A stretch of 64,000 bases of DNA from Hydnum rufescens UP504 (GCA_014904985.1 MU129118.1:1-64000); one strand, 5' to 3'. Positions 1-11,041 are shown, counted from the stretch's first letter. The notes: generated by a model from the sequence alone, not told the origin. Numbers and translations: made by a program.

Positions 1-2550
1 AATGGCCTCACTATTCGCAGCCCACTGCTTCTCAGAGTGTGCCCACTGTTTCTCATGGCAGCTTGCCAAGTACTGATGTCCCAAACCTGGACCCCCTTGT
101 AATCCTTGTCTTACTCCATCTGATTATATTCATTCTCAATGCCCATTATGTGCTGGAGCTGGCAGTCAGACCACAGGAAGCAAGCTGTAAGTAATGTCTA
201 TGTAGTTCTTAACTCTTACTTATGAAGCACCCTTTGTAGCCCTGAACTCTTCATATGCATTGATGCTTGCTTTGCTTTGTACTGAAACAAGGACTATGAC
301 CGACGTCCAGGCCACAAGAAACAACCTGGTGTCCAAGATCCTTGCATCATCGCACCAGGAACACGTGAAGTACCCTGCAGTTTCCTGGAAGCTTGGAAAG
401 TGAGAGTCAAGGCTGCGTGCTCCATGCAACATGAAGGCAATAATGCCAAAGCCCCAAGACGATCTAACAAAGGCGAGTATGCACCTCATGATGATCATGG
501 AGATGCAATCGAACCAGGGCTATGAGTCCCCAATTCGTCTCTTGATTCCTGTGGCAAGTCCTTTGTGGCAGCCAATGGAAACAGAATAAAGACACCTGGG
601 GACCATTTCTCCAACACTGGAGTGATAGCTGCGGTCTGCTGACATGATCATGTGATTGTCTATGCCAGTATGTGGACTCCTGGTGAACAGCAGTTCTATG
701 CCTTTGCCCTTATCGATGTGGTCATGGCTGAGCTTCCTGAGCATTGGCAAGTTGGTATCCTGTATGACATTGGCTGCCAGATCCACTGCAGTGCTCTCAA
801 ATGGGATCTTCTGCCACAGTGGATGCCATGCATCATATTTGCCATCAGTGTTTTTCACGTGTATGGTCATCAATGGGTGTGCCAGCTGTGGTATCATCCT
901 CGGAAGGGGGATGTCTGGGGCTGATGGATGGTGAGGGTTGTGAGCATCTGTGGAGTGACCTTCGATGTCTTATTCCCAACCTGCATGTTTCCGGATATCA
1001 TTGTCAGTTGTTCATCCTTGATCTCCAAATTGAACACCTAGATGATGTTAAGTTGTCCCAGGCTGGAATCTGGTTGGAGAGATGTGTGAAGTCAACGATG
1101 GAATGTCTTTTTCTTGCTCAGCAGAAGAGGTCAGCAATTATCTACAGTGATGAGTACCTTCAAGCACAATTTGAAGAACAACAAGTGTATCAAAGCTGAC
1201 CTTTGGAATGACAATCCAAGAAAAAGGGTTTCCACACTGTTGAGAAGATCCTTGCTGTGCATCAATGCATTAATGTGGCTCATGATTTGGTCAGGGCTCT
1301 CCAGCAACAGCTTGTTTCTGCCCCAGTGGTGGACAGCATTGCCAGTAGGAATGAGATTGGCAAGATAATGTCCACAATTGCTGAGCAAGAGAAAGTCATC
1401 TCATGTTTATCAAAACAAGATGAGGATATGACAGCAACGTTGCAGCTCGGTGATCCAGTCTCATTCAAGCAACTGCAAAAAATGAAACACCATGCATGGT
1501 TTGAACATCAGCTGAACATGCATGCCCTCAAAGCTCAGATTATCGCAAGGGTGTGTGAGAAAAATTTTGAAACTCATAATCTCACTGGTGCTTTTCGAAT
1601 CAAGGCTGTAGGTGTGTACTCATAATCTATTATTTCACTATTTGCTTGTGCTCACTGGCAAATCTGATTGTGTTACAGACCATAGTACCCTGCAGCACAC
1701 CAGCAGAGCAATCAAGTGCCATTATCAATCCATCAAGGGTCTTGTTGCAGAGTACAATAAACACCGAGAAAGTATGAAGAAGCTTCATGGTCATCAAGGT
1801 ATCCCTTGAAATGCTCTTGTTCTGCCATCTATCGATATGAAAGGGCTCTTCAGCCTGGATGTTGATAATGACATTTGGCAGGACATCAGTCTTGCTGACA
1901 ATGAGTTTGACGGTGATGTTCTGCCTTGGCTGGGCGATGAAATGGTTCAAAATGGAATACAACTTGTCCAAGACATTGCTAACTGTCAGGATGAACTCGA
2001 GCTTTGTTGGAGAGAAAGACATTCTCTCAAACATTGGTTTGATGAGGAATCGGCTGCAATGATGACTCTATTGAATTCTTCTACAGGTATGATATCTTTC
2101 TTCTTAGTTTGGCCAATTCTTCTAATGAATGCTTTGAATCTAAGACTCAGACATGAAATTCTTCCTCTTGGAATGTCTTTGAGTTGTTTGCAATCTTGGC
2201 CAGACTTGGGGGTGATCACTGGATGCTTTGGTCATATCTGATGCCATGGCTCCATCATTGCCAGCTCAACACCCATTGTCACACAGTGTAGGACTTTTGG
2301 CAGAACAGATACAGGCTCCAGCCCATGCAGGACCACAGCAGTCTGATAGGCCCAGGAAACTAGATTCCAATGGCATTGAGAGCGATGTTGATAGTTCCAA
2401 TGATGATGAAGATCTAGAACTAGAGCGTGGCCCTGTTCTGGCAGATATGGATATCCTTGCTCCTTCAGATCTAATCTGTCAGCAGTGCTCAGATGATGGG
2501 GCCTCCAATGCAGGAAGTAGTGACTGGGACTCCAGTATTGACTCATAGAG
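1..2550 (+). pseudogene. KDZ-family (Kyakuja-Dileera-Zisupton) transposase relic
   Basis: This is a decayed transposase of the KDZ superfamily, DNA transposons common in mushroom genomes. Around 25-180 there are scattered Cys residues like the CxC2 zinc region. From about 630 the conserved core reads HDH, then TPGEQQFYAFAL, LYDIGCQIHCS, FAISVFHVYGHQWVCQL and YHPRK. After a frame change near 905 it continues as DGEGCEHLWSDL and VSGYHCQLFILD. Further fragments run to about 2,548, where an acidic Asp/Ser-rich stretch ends the reading frame. Several frame changes and stops make it inactive. One stop (about 633-635, TGA) sits where the family has Arg in a C-R-H-D motif, which fits CGA to TGA deamination. 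The 5' end lies outside the window. Family assignment is firm; element boundaries were not found. Confidence 0.85.
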
Positions 2551-3097
2551 ATTTATACTTACATAATTTTGAATAATAATTGGGGCCCCTCCCCTTGTGC
2601 CAGTGAACTTAGAAAATATCCATTATTAGAACAAGGTCTTTGGAGGCAGTCCTGAGGCCATTTTGGGGCCCCTAAAAGTCTCTTGGGGCCCCCAGGGGCC
2701 CCTGGCTGTAGGATACCTGCCTCCAAAACACCTCCCAGGGGCCCCCAGGGGGACCACAGTAAATACATCTAATTAGATATAATAAATGCAATGTGCATTA
2801 TATCTAATATGATGGGCAAAAGTGACTGACCAGCCTGATTATGTAATACACTATATTACACTGATAGCCCCAGGAATCCCCAGGGGCTGACACCTCCATC
2901 AGTGGTCTACCCTGTATTGCTAATTGGGGGTGTCACACCCTCCTTGAGGTGGTATTGCCAGATCCACAGTGTGACAGAAATTACATAATGTCATGTGATA
3001 TCACTAAGATTGTAACACTACAGTAGTTTGATGGTTGGATTGAGAACTAAGAGGATATAGATGGATGTAAGCTTGATGGTTGGCAGAATGTGAAGAT
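2551..3097. other. AT-rich spacer with GGGGCCCC motifs and a hairpin
   Basis: No gene is visible. Between about 2,580 and 2,755 several GGGGCCCC or GGGGGCCCC palindromes recur. A 12-bp perfect palindrome (2,767-2,778) overlaps a hairpin whose 12-bp arms are 2,772-2,783 and 2,797-2,808. A 23-bp sequence at 2,838-2,860 recurs identically at 9,123-9,145. Confidence 0.6.
2838..2860 (+). repeat. 23-bp direct repeat, copy 1
   Basis: This AT-rich 23-mer, containing GTAATA and TATTAC arms around CACTA, is identical to 9,123-9,145 in the same orientation. The two copies lie about 6.3 kb apart and bracket the foldback element and part of the hAT relic. Its role is unknown. Confidence 0.7.
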
Positions 3098-3304
3098 TTA
3101 CTTACCTAAGGCTATCACATAAGTGTGTGTCCTTCCTGCCTTCTTGTGGTACTTATCCAACTGTTCCATTCCTCCTAATATGTGTTCTGCCATGTTGGGG
3201 TGTTTTCCTGTGTGGTCCTCCCAGCGATCTTGAAGGCATTGGAAGGCAGGTAAGGCACTACTGAGGGTAGGGGTGGCCCCACTGGTCATTAGGTGCTGGA
3301 ACAA
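3098..3304 (-). pseudogene. hAT transposase fragment
   Basis: The minus-strand frame reads LPAFQCLQDRWEDH and later LDKYHKKAGRTHTYVIALG. This pattern of a Lys-Tyr-rich helix followed by a tyrosine and small hydrophobics resembles the segment of hAT transposases just before the C-terminal dimerisation domain. The same segment occurs in a second hAT relic near 16,060 (LNKYHKKARRSPTYVIAMG). It may be the 3' part of the hAT relic at 7,650-10,290, separated from it by the foldback insertion at 3,516-6,675. That link is inference. Confidence 0.5.
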
Positions 3305-3507
3305 GTGTGGATACTATTCCATGGCAGTGAGATGATTGGTATGTGGTACATGTTGGAGGGATAAACCCCACTACATAGAATTTGTATCATCACCCAACTA
3401 CCTCCTCAAATGAATCCAATATATTCAGATCCACCTCCTCCATTTCACATATTCCTTTTATTATTAAATGGCGCAGATTCCCCTCTTTCAAAAACCATGG
3501 CCCACTC

Positions 3508-3515
3508 ACTTTTTC
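3508..3515 (+). repeat. Target-site duplication, left (ACTTTTTC)
   Basis: These eight bases directly precede the left terminus of the foldback element and are repeated exactly at 6,676-6,683 after the right terminus. Confidence 0.9.
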
Positions 3516-4302
3516 CACCTAATGCACCCTCAAAATAGTACCTCTTAGGTGGTTTGAGTTTGCATCTGCAAACCACCTAAGAGGTGTTCTGAGTATAGGC
3601 ATGTCTAAGACATGCCTGAGGGGTTTTTTTGGGGAATTTTTTTTCTAAGTTCACTATATAGACATGTCTAAAATAGCCTGCCACAGGCACCACCTGGGAG
3701 GGTTTGTTCACTGGCTGGAGAGTGTTACAGGTCTAATTTAGGCATGTCTAATAAGATATTTTCTGGAGCCTTAGAGGTGTCTATCATCCTTACTGTGTGT
3801 CTACTGGTGTCTAAATCAACATTTTGAGCCCAAGACCTCTGGTGGCAGTACTAATAGGTGTCTAATGTTGTCTAGATCCAATAATAATGGTGCTATTGTG
3901 GATGCATGTCTACTAGTGTCTAAATTAGAACAAAGGCATCTGCTCAGGGGGAGATCATTAGATGGTGTCTAATGGTGTCTAATTCAACACTTGTGGTACT
4001 CTTGTGGATGTGTGCACAGTAATGTCTAATCAAACTTTTTGACATAAGGGCCCCTGCTCAGGTGACATCATTAGGTGGTGTCTAATGGTGTCTAAATCAA
4101 ACATTTTGACATAAAGGCACTTGCTCAGTTTGCAGTACTAAGAGATGTCTAATGGTGTCTAGATCAATAATTGTGGGACCATTGCAGATGTGTGTCTACT
4201 AGTGTCCAAATCAAAACAAAGGCAACTGCTTGGACAACATCATTAGGTGTCTCATGGAGTCTAATGCTGTCTAAATCAATAGTTGCTCCTGTGCATGTCT
4301 AG
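3516..4302 (+). repeat. Foldback element, left arm
   Basis: The 787-bp arm is matched in inverted orientation by 5,889-6,675. Close to the tip (3,541-3,584) it contains its own hairpin with 16-bp arms, CCTCTTAGGTGGTTTG and its complement. Further in, variants of GTCTAATGGTGTCTAA recur many times, giving the arm a degenerate tandem texture. Confidence 0.9.
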
Positions 4303-4424
4303 TCATGTCTAGTCATGTCTAGACATGTCTACCTGGGATGGGTGGAGGGACCCCTAAGGACCCTGGCTGAGTGAAGAAACCAGGCCCAGAGCAAGTGGCT
4401 AGTGCCTGGAGAGATGGGGGCAGT

Positions 4425-4990
4425 AAAATGAATACCAGAAATTGCAGAACTTGCCAGATCTGAACTGCTGGGCAGTTCGGTCTAAAATTTGGCACATGAC
4501 TGGGGACTATTAGGGCAAAGAACATATTAAAATTTCAGCCAATTCCAATCAGTAGGTATTAAGATATGAGGAAAACAAGTTTGGACACTGAAAATTAATT
4601 TCCTCCCCTTACAGAATACCTGGGAACTTGAAAATTTGCACAGAGTATGACAATATAATGTATTAATTATGTGCCAAACATTATCCCAATCCACCCACTT
4701 TAAGGTAGGGAACTGGACAATGGATACCAGAAGCAGTGAAAATTGCCAAAAAAATACCCAATGAGCAGACTACTCTGAAACTTGGCATGTGATTAGACAC
4801 TGCTCAGGTGAAGAACATATTCAATTTTCAGCCAAATCCATGCAGTAGGTACAGAGATATGAGGCAAATAGGTTTCAACCTTGAAAATTGATTTACTCCC
4901 CCTACAGACAAGATATAGACTTGAAATTTTACATGGAGTATGACCATGTAATCAAATAAATATGTGCCAAGAATCAGCTTATTTTGTTTA
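4425..4990 (+). repeat. Diverged tandem duplication (period about 300 bp) inside the foldback element
   Basis: Two units, about 4,430-4,700 and 4,735-4,990, share blocks in the same order: CTGAAAC/AAAATTTGGC, AAGAACATATT, TTTCAGCC, CAGTAGGTA, GATATGAGG and CCCCYTACAGA. Similarity is partial, so the duplication is older than the arms look. No coding potential is seen. Confidence 0.6.
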
Positions 4991-5728
4991 CTTCTAGGCA
5001 CTGAACTCCCTTTTCAGGAAAAAAGGGAACAAAAGCCTACCATAAATGTAGAACACTCCACATTAGGACCAAACTAAGTGGAATAAGCTTAGAATATTAT
5101 AACACTGACTATATCCAAAAATGAAATACATTGGATGTGTGGAAGTGGTTGAAAGTCAGGGGGAGGGGAGGAAGATCAAAAGTCAATTATATAAGATGTA
5201 GAGCAGAGGTTGCTCTAATATAATGCCAATAGTTTAATACATATATGGGGAGTACACATACCAAATATCAGCCTGATTGGACTCCATCTAGGCACTATTC
5301 CACAGCACTCCCCCCTAAATAATAATTTGCTCCCCAGAGCCTTCCATCCATGCAATGGCCCTGAAGATTCACGGTTAGGTCATCCAAATACATTCATAAC
5401 ATTCCCCAAAATTTCAGATTCATGACTCCAGTGTGAGAGTTTCCATAATATTTTCAAGTTTCACTGACATACCCCCTCCAATTGGGGCACTTCCAGAGCT
5501 CCAATCACTCCCATTTTTTGTAGGCCACACCTGGCCACCATTTGAGGCTCAGGCCCAAAATTTCAGCCCATTCTAAGCACTTTTGACATTGGTCACATGA
5601 TCAAGATCCCCCCCTCCCCCTGCTTCACTCAGTGATCCAATCTGTATGAAAGCTGTTGCCATCTGTAGTAGTAGTATGTAACAGTGTATGATTCAAATTT
5701 CAGAACATTCCATACAATATTGATTGAG

Positions 5729-5888
5729 ACATGTCTAGACATGACTAGACATGTCTAGATGTGTCTAGACATGACTATAGACATGACTAGATGTGTCTAG
5801 ACATGACTAGATGTGTCTAGACATGACTATAGACATGACTAGATGTGTCTAGACATGTCTAGACATGCTGAGACATCTCTAGACATGC
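5729..5888 (+). repeat. Array of AGACATGTCTAG-type decamers
   Basis: About a dozen variants of AGACATG(T/A)CTAG follow each other. AGACATGTCT is a perfect 10-bp palindrome. A shorter version lies at 4,303-4,331 beside the left arm. Such arrays near element interiors can be protein-binding sites, but nothing here shows that. Confidence 0.75.
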
Positions 5889-6675
5889 CTAGACATGCAC
5901 AGGAGCAACTATTGATTTAGACAGCATTAGACTCCATGAGACACCTAATGATGTTGTCCAAGCAGTTGCCTTTGTTTTGATTTGGACACTAGTAGACACA
6001 CATCTGCAATGGTCCCACAATTATTGATCTAGACACCATTAGACATCTCTTAGTACTGCAAACTGAGCAAGTGCCTTTATGTCAAAATGTTTGATTTAGA
6101 CACCATTAGACACCACCTAATGATGTCACCTGAGCAGGGGCCCTTATGTCAAAAAGTTTGATTAGACATTACTGTGCACACATCCACAAGAGTACCACAA
6201 GTGTTGAATTAGACACCATTAGACACCATCTAATGATCTCCCCCTGAGCAGATGCCTTTGTTCTAATTTAGACACTAGTAGACATGCATCCACAATAGCA
6301 CCATTATTATTGGATCTAGACAACATTAGACACCTATTAGTACTGCCACCAGAGGTCTTGGGCTCAAAATGTTGATTTAGACACCAGTAGACACACAGTA
6401 AGGATGATAGACACCTCTAAGGCTCCAGAAAATATCTTATTAGACATGCCTAAATTAGACCTGTAACACTCTCCAGCCAGTGAACAAACCCTCCCAGGTG
6501 GTGCCTGTGGCAGGCTATTTTAGACATGTCTATATAGTGAACTTAGAAAAAAAATTCCCCAAAAAAACCCCTCAGGCATGTCTTAGACATGCCTATACTC
6601 AGAACACCTCTTAGGTGGTTTGCAGATGCAAACTCAAACCACCTAAGAGGTACTATTTTGAGGGTGCATTAGGTG
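5889..6675 (-). repeat. Foldback element, right arm
   Basis: This arm is the reverse complement of 3,516-4,302 and has the same length. It carries the mirrored subterminal hairpin at about 6,607-6,651. Confidence 0.9.
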
Positions 6676-6683
6676 ACTTTTTC
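6676..6683 (+). repeat. Target-site duplication, right (ACTTTTTC)
   Basis: This is the exact copy of 3,508-3,515 and lies immediately outside the right terminus of the foldback element. Confidence 0.9.
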
Positions 6684-7649
6684 TCCACCTTGTATATGAG
6701 ACAATTATTTGTCCATCTCCGGTCTTCAACAGACCACCTGATTTTGTATTTACCTCAAGTCCAGCCAATTATGGCTTTGGCAATTCAACTTGCCCTCTTC
6801 ATTGATGCTCAATCCAGTGCTCTGTGCCATTGCCTCAAGGGTGATATATGAGTCCCAATTATATAATCAAGATTGCCTAATCCTTTGGATCCAACTCACA
6901 GATTAGTCACATGTTAAATAGGGGCTATTCCAACACTCTCAAGGAGTATTTTGCGAATATCTCCCACATTTTTTATTGTATTGACTCAAAAAAATAGCGC
7001 CCAGAAAGCTATAATTAATACCTATCCAATGATACCAAACAAATGCTTATCAAATGCGAACTGCATCCTTCAGATCGATTTTACCTTGTGCTCCACACTA
7101 TCCTTCAGTATCCTGTGAATATCTCCACTAGTTTTAATCTAATTCATTAGAAACAGCCACACCTGGAAAGACGCTGAAAATTCGCATCGAATGATACCAA
7201 GAGAAAAATGAACAGATTAGAACTTGGCCTTCTGTAATTTAGTCTCCCCATGTCTCATTTCATCTTTACCTCTGCTTTTCTGGTTACTAAAGGCAATTAT
7301 AATTCCAGAACCCTATGTCCGATGGGGGGCATGTCTAGGGTAACCAGTTCCACCTTTCCCCAAGGAATTTTGTTCAGTAGGAGAGGAGGAATACCTTGGT
7401 TAAGCCATATCCCCCTGTTCTGACTTGTTAATTGAATATCTCCTTCAGTTTTAAAGCTTTTGACTTGATTCCTTTTTCATCATTTTTTCCTTAATCCCAC
7501 CTCTCCGCCGGTTACCATAGCATTTTCTGTGATGTATATTAAGTGCAGGAGATGTGAATTTCCATCATCTTTCCCCTCACCCCCAGTTTTGAAGGCTTAA
7601 GAAACTGCCACTGGTCCAAGGGTAAACTCCACAACACAATCACTACTTA
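6684..7649. other. Gene-free AT-rich segment
   Basis: No continuous reading frame or RNA gene is recognised. The segment retains a modest number of CpG sites (about 6,950-7,510), unlike the near-CpG-free DNA that follows. It may be part of the decayed hAT element, but no conserved motif was found. Confidence 0.4.
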
Positions 7650-10290
7650 TCATGCTTTTGATAGGTTCTCAAGAGGAGGACTTAGAGTGTGATCAGATCC
7701 CCTCATTCACTGTTTAGATAGTCTCTATCAAGGCAGTACATTTCCCCCATCCAAAGACTGCTCCTTTCCAAGGACCTGAACACCCAGATTGATCCCATGA
7801 TCCCTTCTCTTCATTCTCAATTCCATATCATGGACTGTGGCTGGAATCCTCCTTTTGTTTCCTGCTTACAACAGATGGGTCATGGAGTGGTCAGGGGACA
7901 CCAATGTACATCTAAGATATCCAGAATCTTCTGGGCCATGGTCCACTGCTCATCAGTCAAGTTCTTGCTCCATATTTCACAATATTTTTTCTGTATCATC
8001 ATGGCCTTGATGGCCTCAAAAAAAAATCAGTATTAGACTGTCATTTTGAAAAAGAGCACTTACTGGCCATGTGCTGGGTCCCACCTTGTCTTGACCTCTC
8101 AAAGCAGTTCTACTTCAGGGACTGGTGGCTGGAATAGTTTCAAGGCATTTCCTTGTTGTACAGTATCCAGGAATGCCACACAATGGTCACTGGATGTTCA
8201 GATTGCATTAACAAGTCCATGCAGCTGGGCCATGATGTCACCCTCAGGTGCCATCTTCAGGAGCATGAGTACATGTTGAACAGCAATATTAATGACATGG
8301 GTGAAGCATCTAGTCACCATGACATGTAGCAGAAGGAATGGTTTGGTGCAAACCAAACAAGTTCCACACACTGGACTCTATTATTTTCTGAAGAGAACAC
8401 AACACCTGCCCACTCAATACCTTTTCAAGCTCAACATGAAGGTATTATTGTTTGATGCATTATTGAGTGTCCACCAACCAATCTTGAAATACTAGATATC
8501 AGCCAATGGAGTGGGTGGATCATACTCTAAGTTCACCTTGTTTATTATATGAGCATGTTTGAGCATTTTCATCACAGTGGCACATAGAGATTTTCCATCA
8601 TGGCTGTAACAAAGTGCCTCCCAGATTCAGGAGGGCACTCATTGTCATACTTGGACAAAGTGGAGTTGACAAATTGGGAGCAGGAATGGAGGGAAGGTGA
8701 GAAGAGGTAACCACACTGCCCTCAGCACTAGCTTTGGGCAGAGGAGCTGGACACAGAGCTAAGCACTGGCTTTGCTCTGAGTCCAGGGGAAAAGAGTGTG
8801 AAGGAGTGGGGGTCATGGTGAAAGACATAAAGTAGTGACTGGCCAAGTGGCACAGTCACTATCTAAGGAGAGGATGGGGGATCAGTGAGAGGAAGGGAGT
8901 GTCCTACTCACTGCTTTCCTGCTAGGGTCCAGAGGTGTTACTCCCAGACTAGGAAAGGCCTAGTATTAGTTGCTACTAGACAGGCCAACCAGATGACCAG
9001 ATAGAAGCAGAGTAGAGACAGAGGTTCACAGTTTCTCACTAGGTGACAAAGATCCAGGCAAAGGTTAACTATTTGATTCCATGGAATCTGCCATATATAC
9101 ATGACTTTTGAGTCCTAACTTAATTATGTAATACACTATATTACAATGGCTTCCTGGGAGATAGTGGATCAGCTTGAAGAGCTAGTGTACAGTCTTCTTG
9201 GCATTGTATCCAATGAGCAGTGATAGCTAAGAAAGGGTGAAGTTGGCTGTCCATCCATATGTCAGCAGTAAATGATATTTTCCCTAAACTGGTCTTAAGT
9301 GATAATAAGTAGGGGCATGTGGTGATATAAATAGTTGGTTTGATTCCTACCACCATCTTGCATTTCAGCCTTGCAAATTCTTCACTCCACATCTTGACAA
9401 CAATGTTTTGGATGGTCATATGGTGGGGTATATCTTTGTCAGCAAGACTCTTGTTCACATACAGGAGGAGCTCTTGAAACTTGGGACATTCAACTACATT
9501 TAGAGACTCAAAATAGGAGCTGTGTTAAATTGGATATACATTAAATTTGAGTCACTGATGCACTTGATCATCTGCTGCCATCCAATAGACAAGATGCTGA
9601 ATGAGTCCTTCCATTGTGAATGTGCCCCTTCTGTTAGGGCCCTTCACCAGTTTCTGTTTTTCACAAAGAGATTGAATCCCAATCTTCCAGCCATGTGTCT
9701 GGCATGCCTCCAGATACTCATCCACATGGTATTTCTCAATGTGAGTACAGAGCATCCCCATGCCTGAATTCTGATAAACCCAAGTACAGCCATCATTGGG
9801 CTTCATGCCATTTGATTGTGAAAAGAGAGATCTGTTGAACAATCAAGATTTTTTGTATTCCCAGAATTGAAGGGGACAGACATACTTACAAGATTTACAC
9901 TTTGCCCTTGACCTCCCTTCTCAGATTTGTATCTTTCAAAAAAATGATCAATGTTGGTAGTCTTAGGGGTACCCCTTTTCAGCTTTTTTGTGAGGGAGTG
10001 AATGATGAGTGAATTCTGAATGGCTTGAGGTGAGGCAGTGCTTGGCTGATGTTGGCAACAGTGTGATGGCACAGGTGTTTTGAGTTGTGGGGCATTACAA
10101 CTTCATGCTTGATTTTGACAGTTCTGGGTACATCCAGCAACTCCCCAAGATCATGCCCAGGTACACCCAATGGCATGGCTGTCTTTGCTGTTGCTGATGC
10201 AAGCTCTAGATTCAGCTGAGGATTGATACAGAGAGCCTTGTGGGTGTCAGATTGAGTCTCATCACTTGAGTGCTTCCTGGAGGTTGACAT
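7650..10290 (-). pseudogene. hAT-family transposase relic
   Basis: The minus strand carries an ordered series of hAT transposase pieces broken by stops and frame changes. From the 5' end there is a Ser/Thr-rich leader starting at 10,290, and a BED-like zinc finger region (CTWVYQNSG then LCTHIEKYH, about 9,780-9,720). Next come the catalytic-core start GKISFTADIW and LHPFLAITAHWI (about 9,285-9,200), the hallmark VKTRWDP (about 8,097-8,077), and WSKNLTDEQWTMAQKILDIL (about 7,980-7,920). The order and spacing match hAT transposases. No dimerisation domain is found here; a candidate continuation lies at 3,098-3,304. The reading frame is inactive. CpG is absent through almost all of it. Confidence 0.8.
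9123..9145 (+). repeat. 23-bp direct repeat, copy 2
   Basis: This is identical to 2,838-2,860 in the same orientation. It lies within the hAT relic just downstream of one of its reading-frame breaks. Confidence 0.7.
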
Positions 10291-10368
10291 AGGATGGGGG
10301 AAAAGACACAGAATTCAGTTTGTATTCATTTTTTTTTTTCAGTGATTTACCACCTGCCAATGGGGGTA

Positions 10369-11039
10369 TGGTTGCTGAAGTCAGGTTACAAACCCTGGGA
10401 ACCTGAGTTTGAACCTGAACCTGACCTGTGGTCAGGTTCAGGTTTTGCCCTCATGGGTGATTTCAGGATTTAGGTCCCCATGTTTTCAGGTTCAGGTTTA
10501 ACCCAGGTTCAAACCTGAAATCATGAGCCCCTTCAGACATGAGAAATATCTGGGCTGAACACTGATTTTAACCATAATCCAGAATGAGTCATCAATTCTG
10601 GCAAGTTCCAGAGTGATGTAAGCAGGTTCCTTGGTGGAGAAATAGGTTACTTTGAACTGAAGTTAAACATAAAACCTCATGCAAAGTTTATATTGACTAT
10701 AAACTTTGCATGAGGTTTTATGTTTAACTTCAGTTCAAAGTAACCTATTTCTCCACCCAAGGAACCTGCTTACATCACTCTGGAACTTGCCAGAATTGAT
10801 GACTCATTCTGGATTATGGTTAAAATCAGTGTTCAGCTCAGATATTTCTCATGTCTGCAGGGGCTCATGATTTTGGGTTTGAACCTGGGTTAAACCTGAA
10901 CCTGACCTGAACCTAACCTAAGATAGGTTTTCTTCAGGTTAGGTTCAGGTTTTGCCAATTGAGGAGATTCAGGTTTTGGTTAAGTTCAGGTTTTGCCCAA
11001 ATGGGGCAAAACCTGACCTGAACCTGACTTTGGCAACCA
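10369..11039 (+). mobile_element. TA-flanked MITE, copy 1 (foldback variant)
   Basis: The 671-bp element has ends TGGTTGC and GCAACCA, flanked on each side by TA, the usual target duplication of Tc1/mariner-type elements. It is built of degenerate repeats such as GGTTCAGGTTTTG and AACCTGAACCTGACC. Its interior is a large palindrome: arms of about 205 bp (about 10,486-10,692 and 10,698-10,905) around a 5-bp centre at 10,693-10,697, with only a few mismatches. No coding sequence is present. Related copies are at 12,620, 14,299 and, with different ends, 14,957. Confidence 0.85.
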
Positions 11040-11041
11040 TA

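Larger units (their letters stand above)
3516..6675. mobile_element. Foldback (long inverted repeat) DNA element, 3,160 bp
   Basis: The element is bounded by inverted arms of 787 bp each (3,516-4,302 and 5,889-6,675). The arms appear identical wherever I compared them. It is flanked by a perfect 8-bp direct duplication, ACTTTTTC, at 3,508-3,515 and 6,676-6,683. Both ends start CACCTAATGCACCC. The middle (about 4,340-5,728) has no credible coding sequence, so the element is non-autonomous. An 8-bp duplication fits hAT, P or KDZ-type transposases; the ends do not decide between them. It inserted into DNA that may itself be a hAT relic. The equal arm length and apparent identity suggest recent activity or gene conversion. 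Confidence 0.9.

Noticed and set aside
520..897. 125-codon minus-strand frame opposite the KDZ core
   Set aside because: It lies antisense to the recognisable transposase motifs and has no motif of its own, so it is a shadow.
5729..5888. Possible CRISPR-like array
   Set aside because: Repeats are contiguous degenerate decamers without spacers of uniform length, and the DNA is a eukaryotic transposon.
5729..5888. Resemblance of AGACATGTCT to p53-type half sites
   Set aside because: The decamer does fit that consensus, but fungi have no p53; the palindrome is explained by the element's own repeats.
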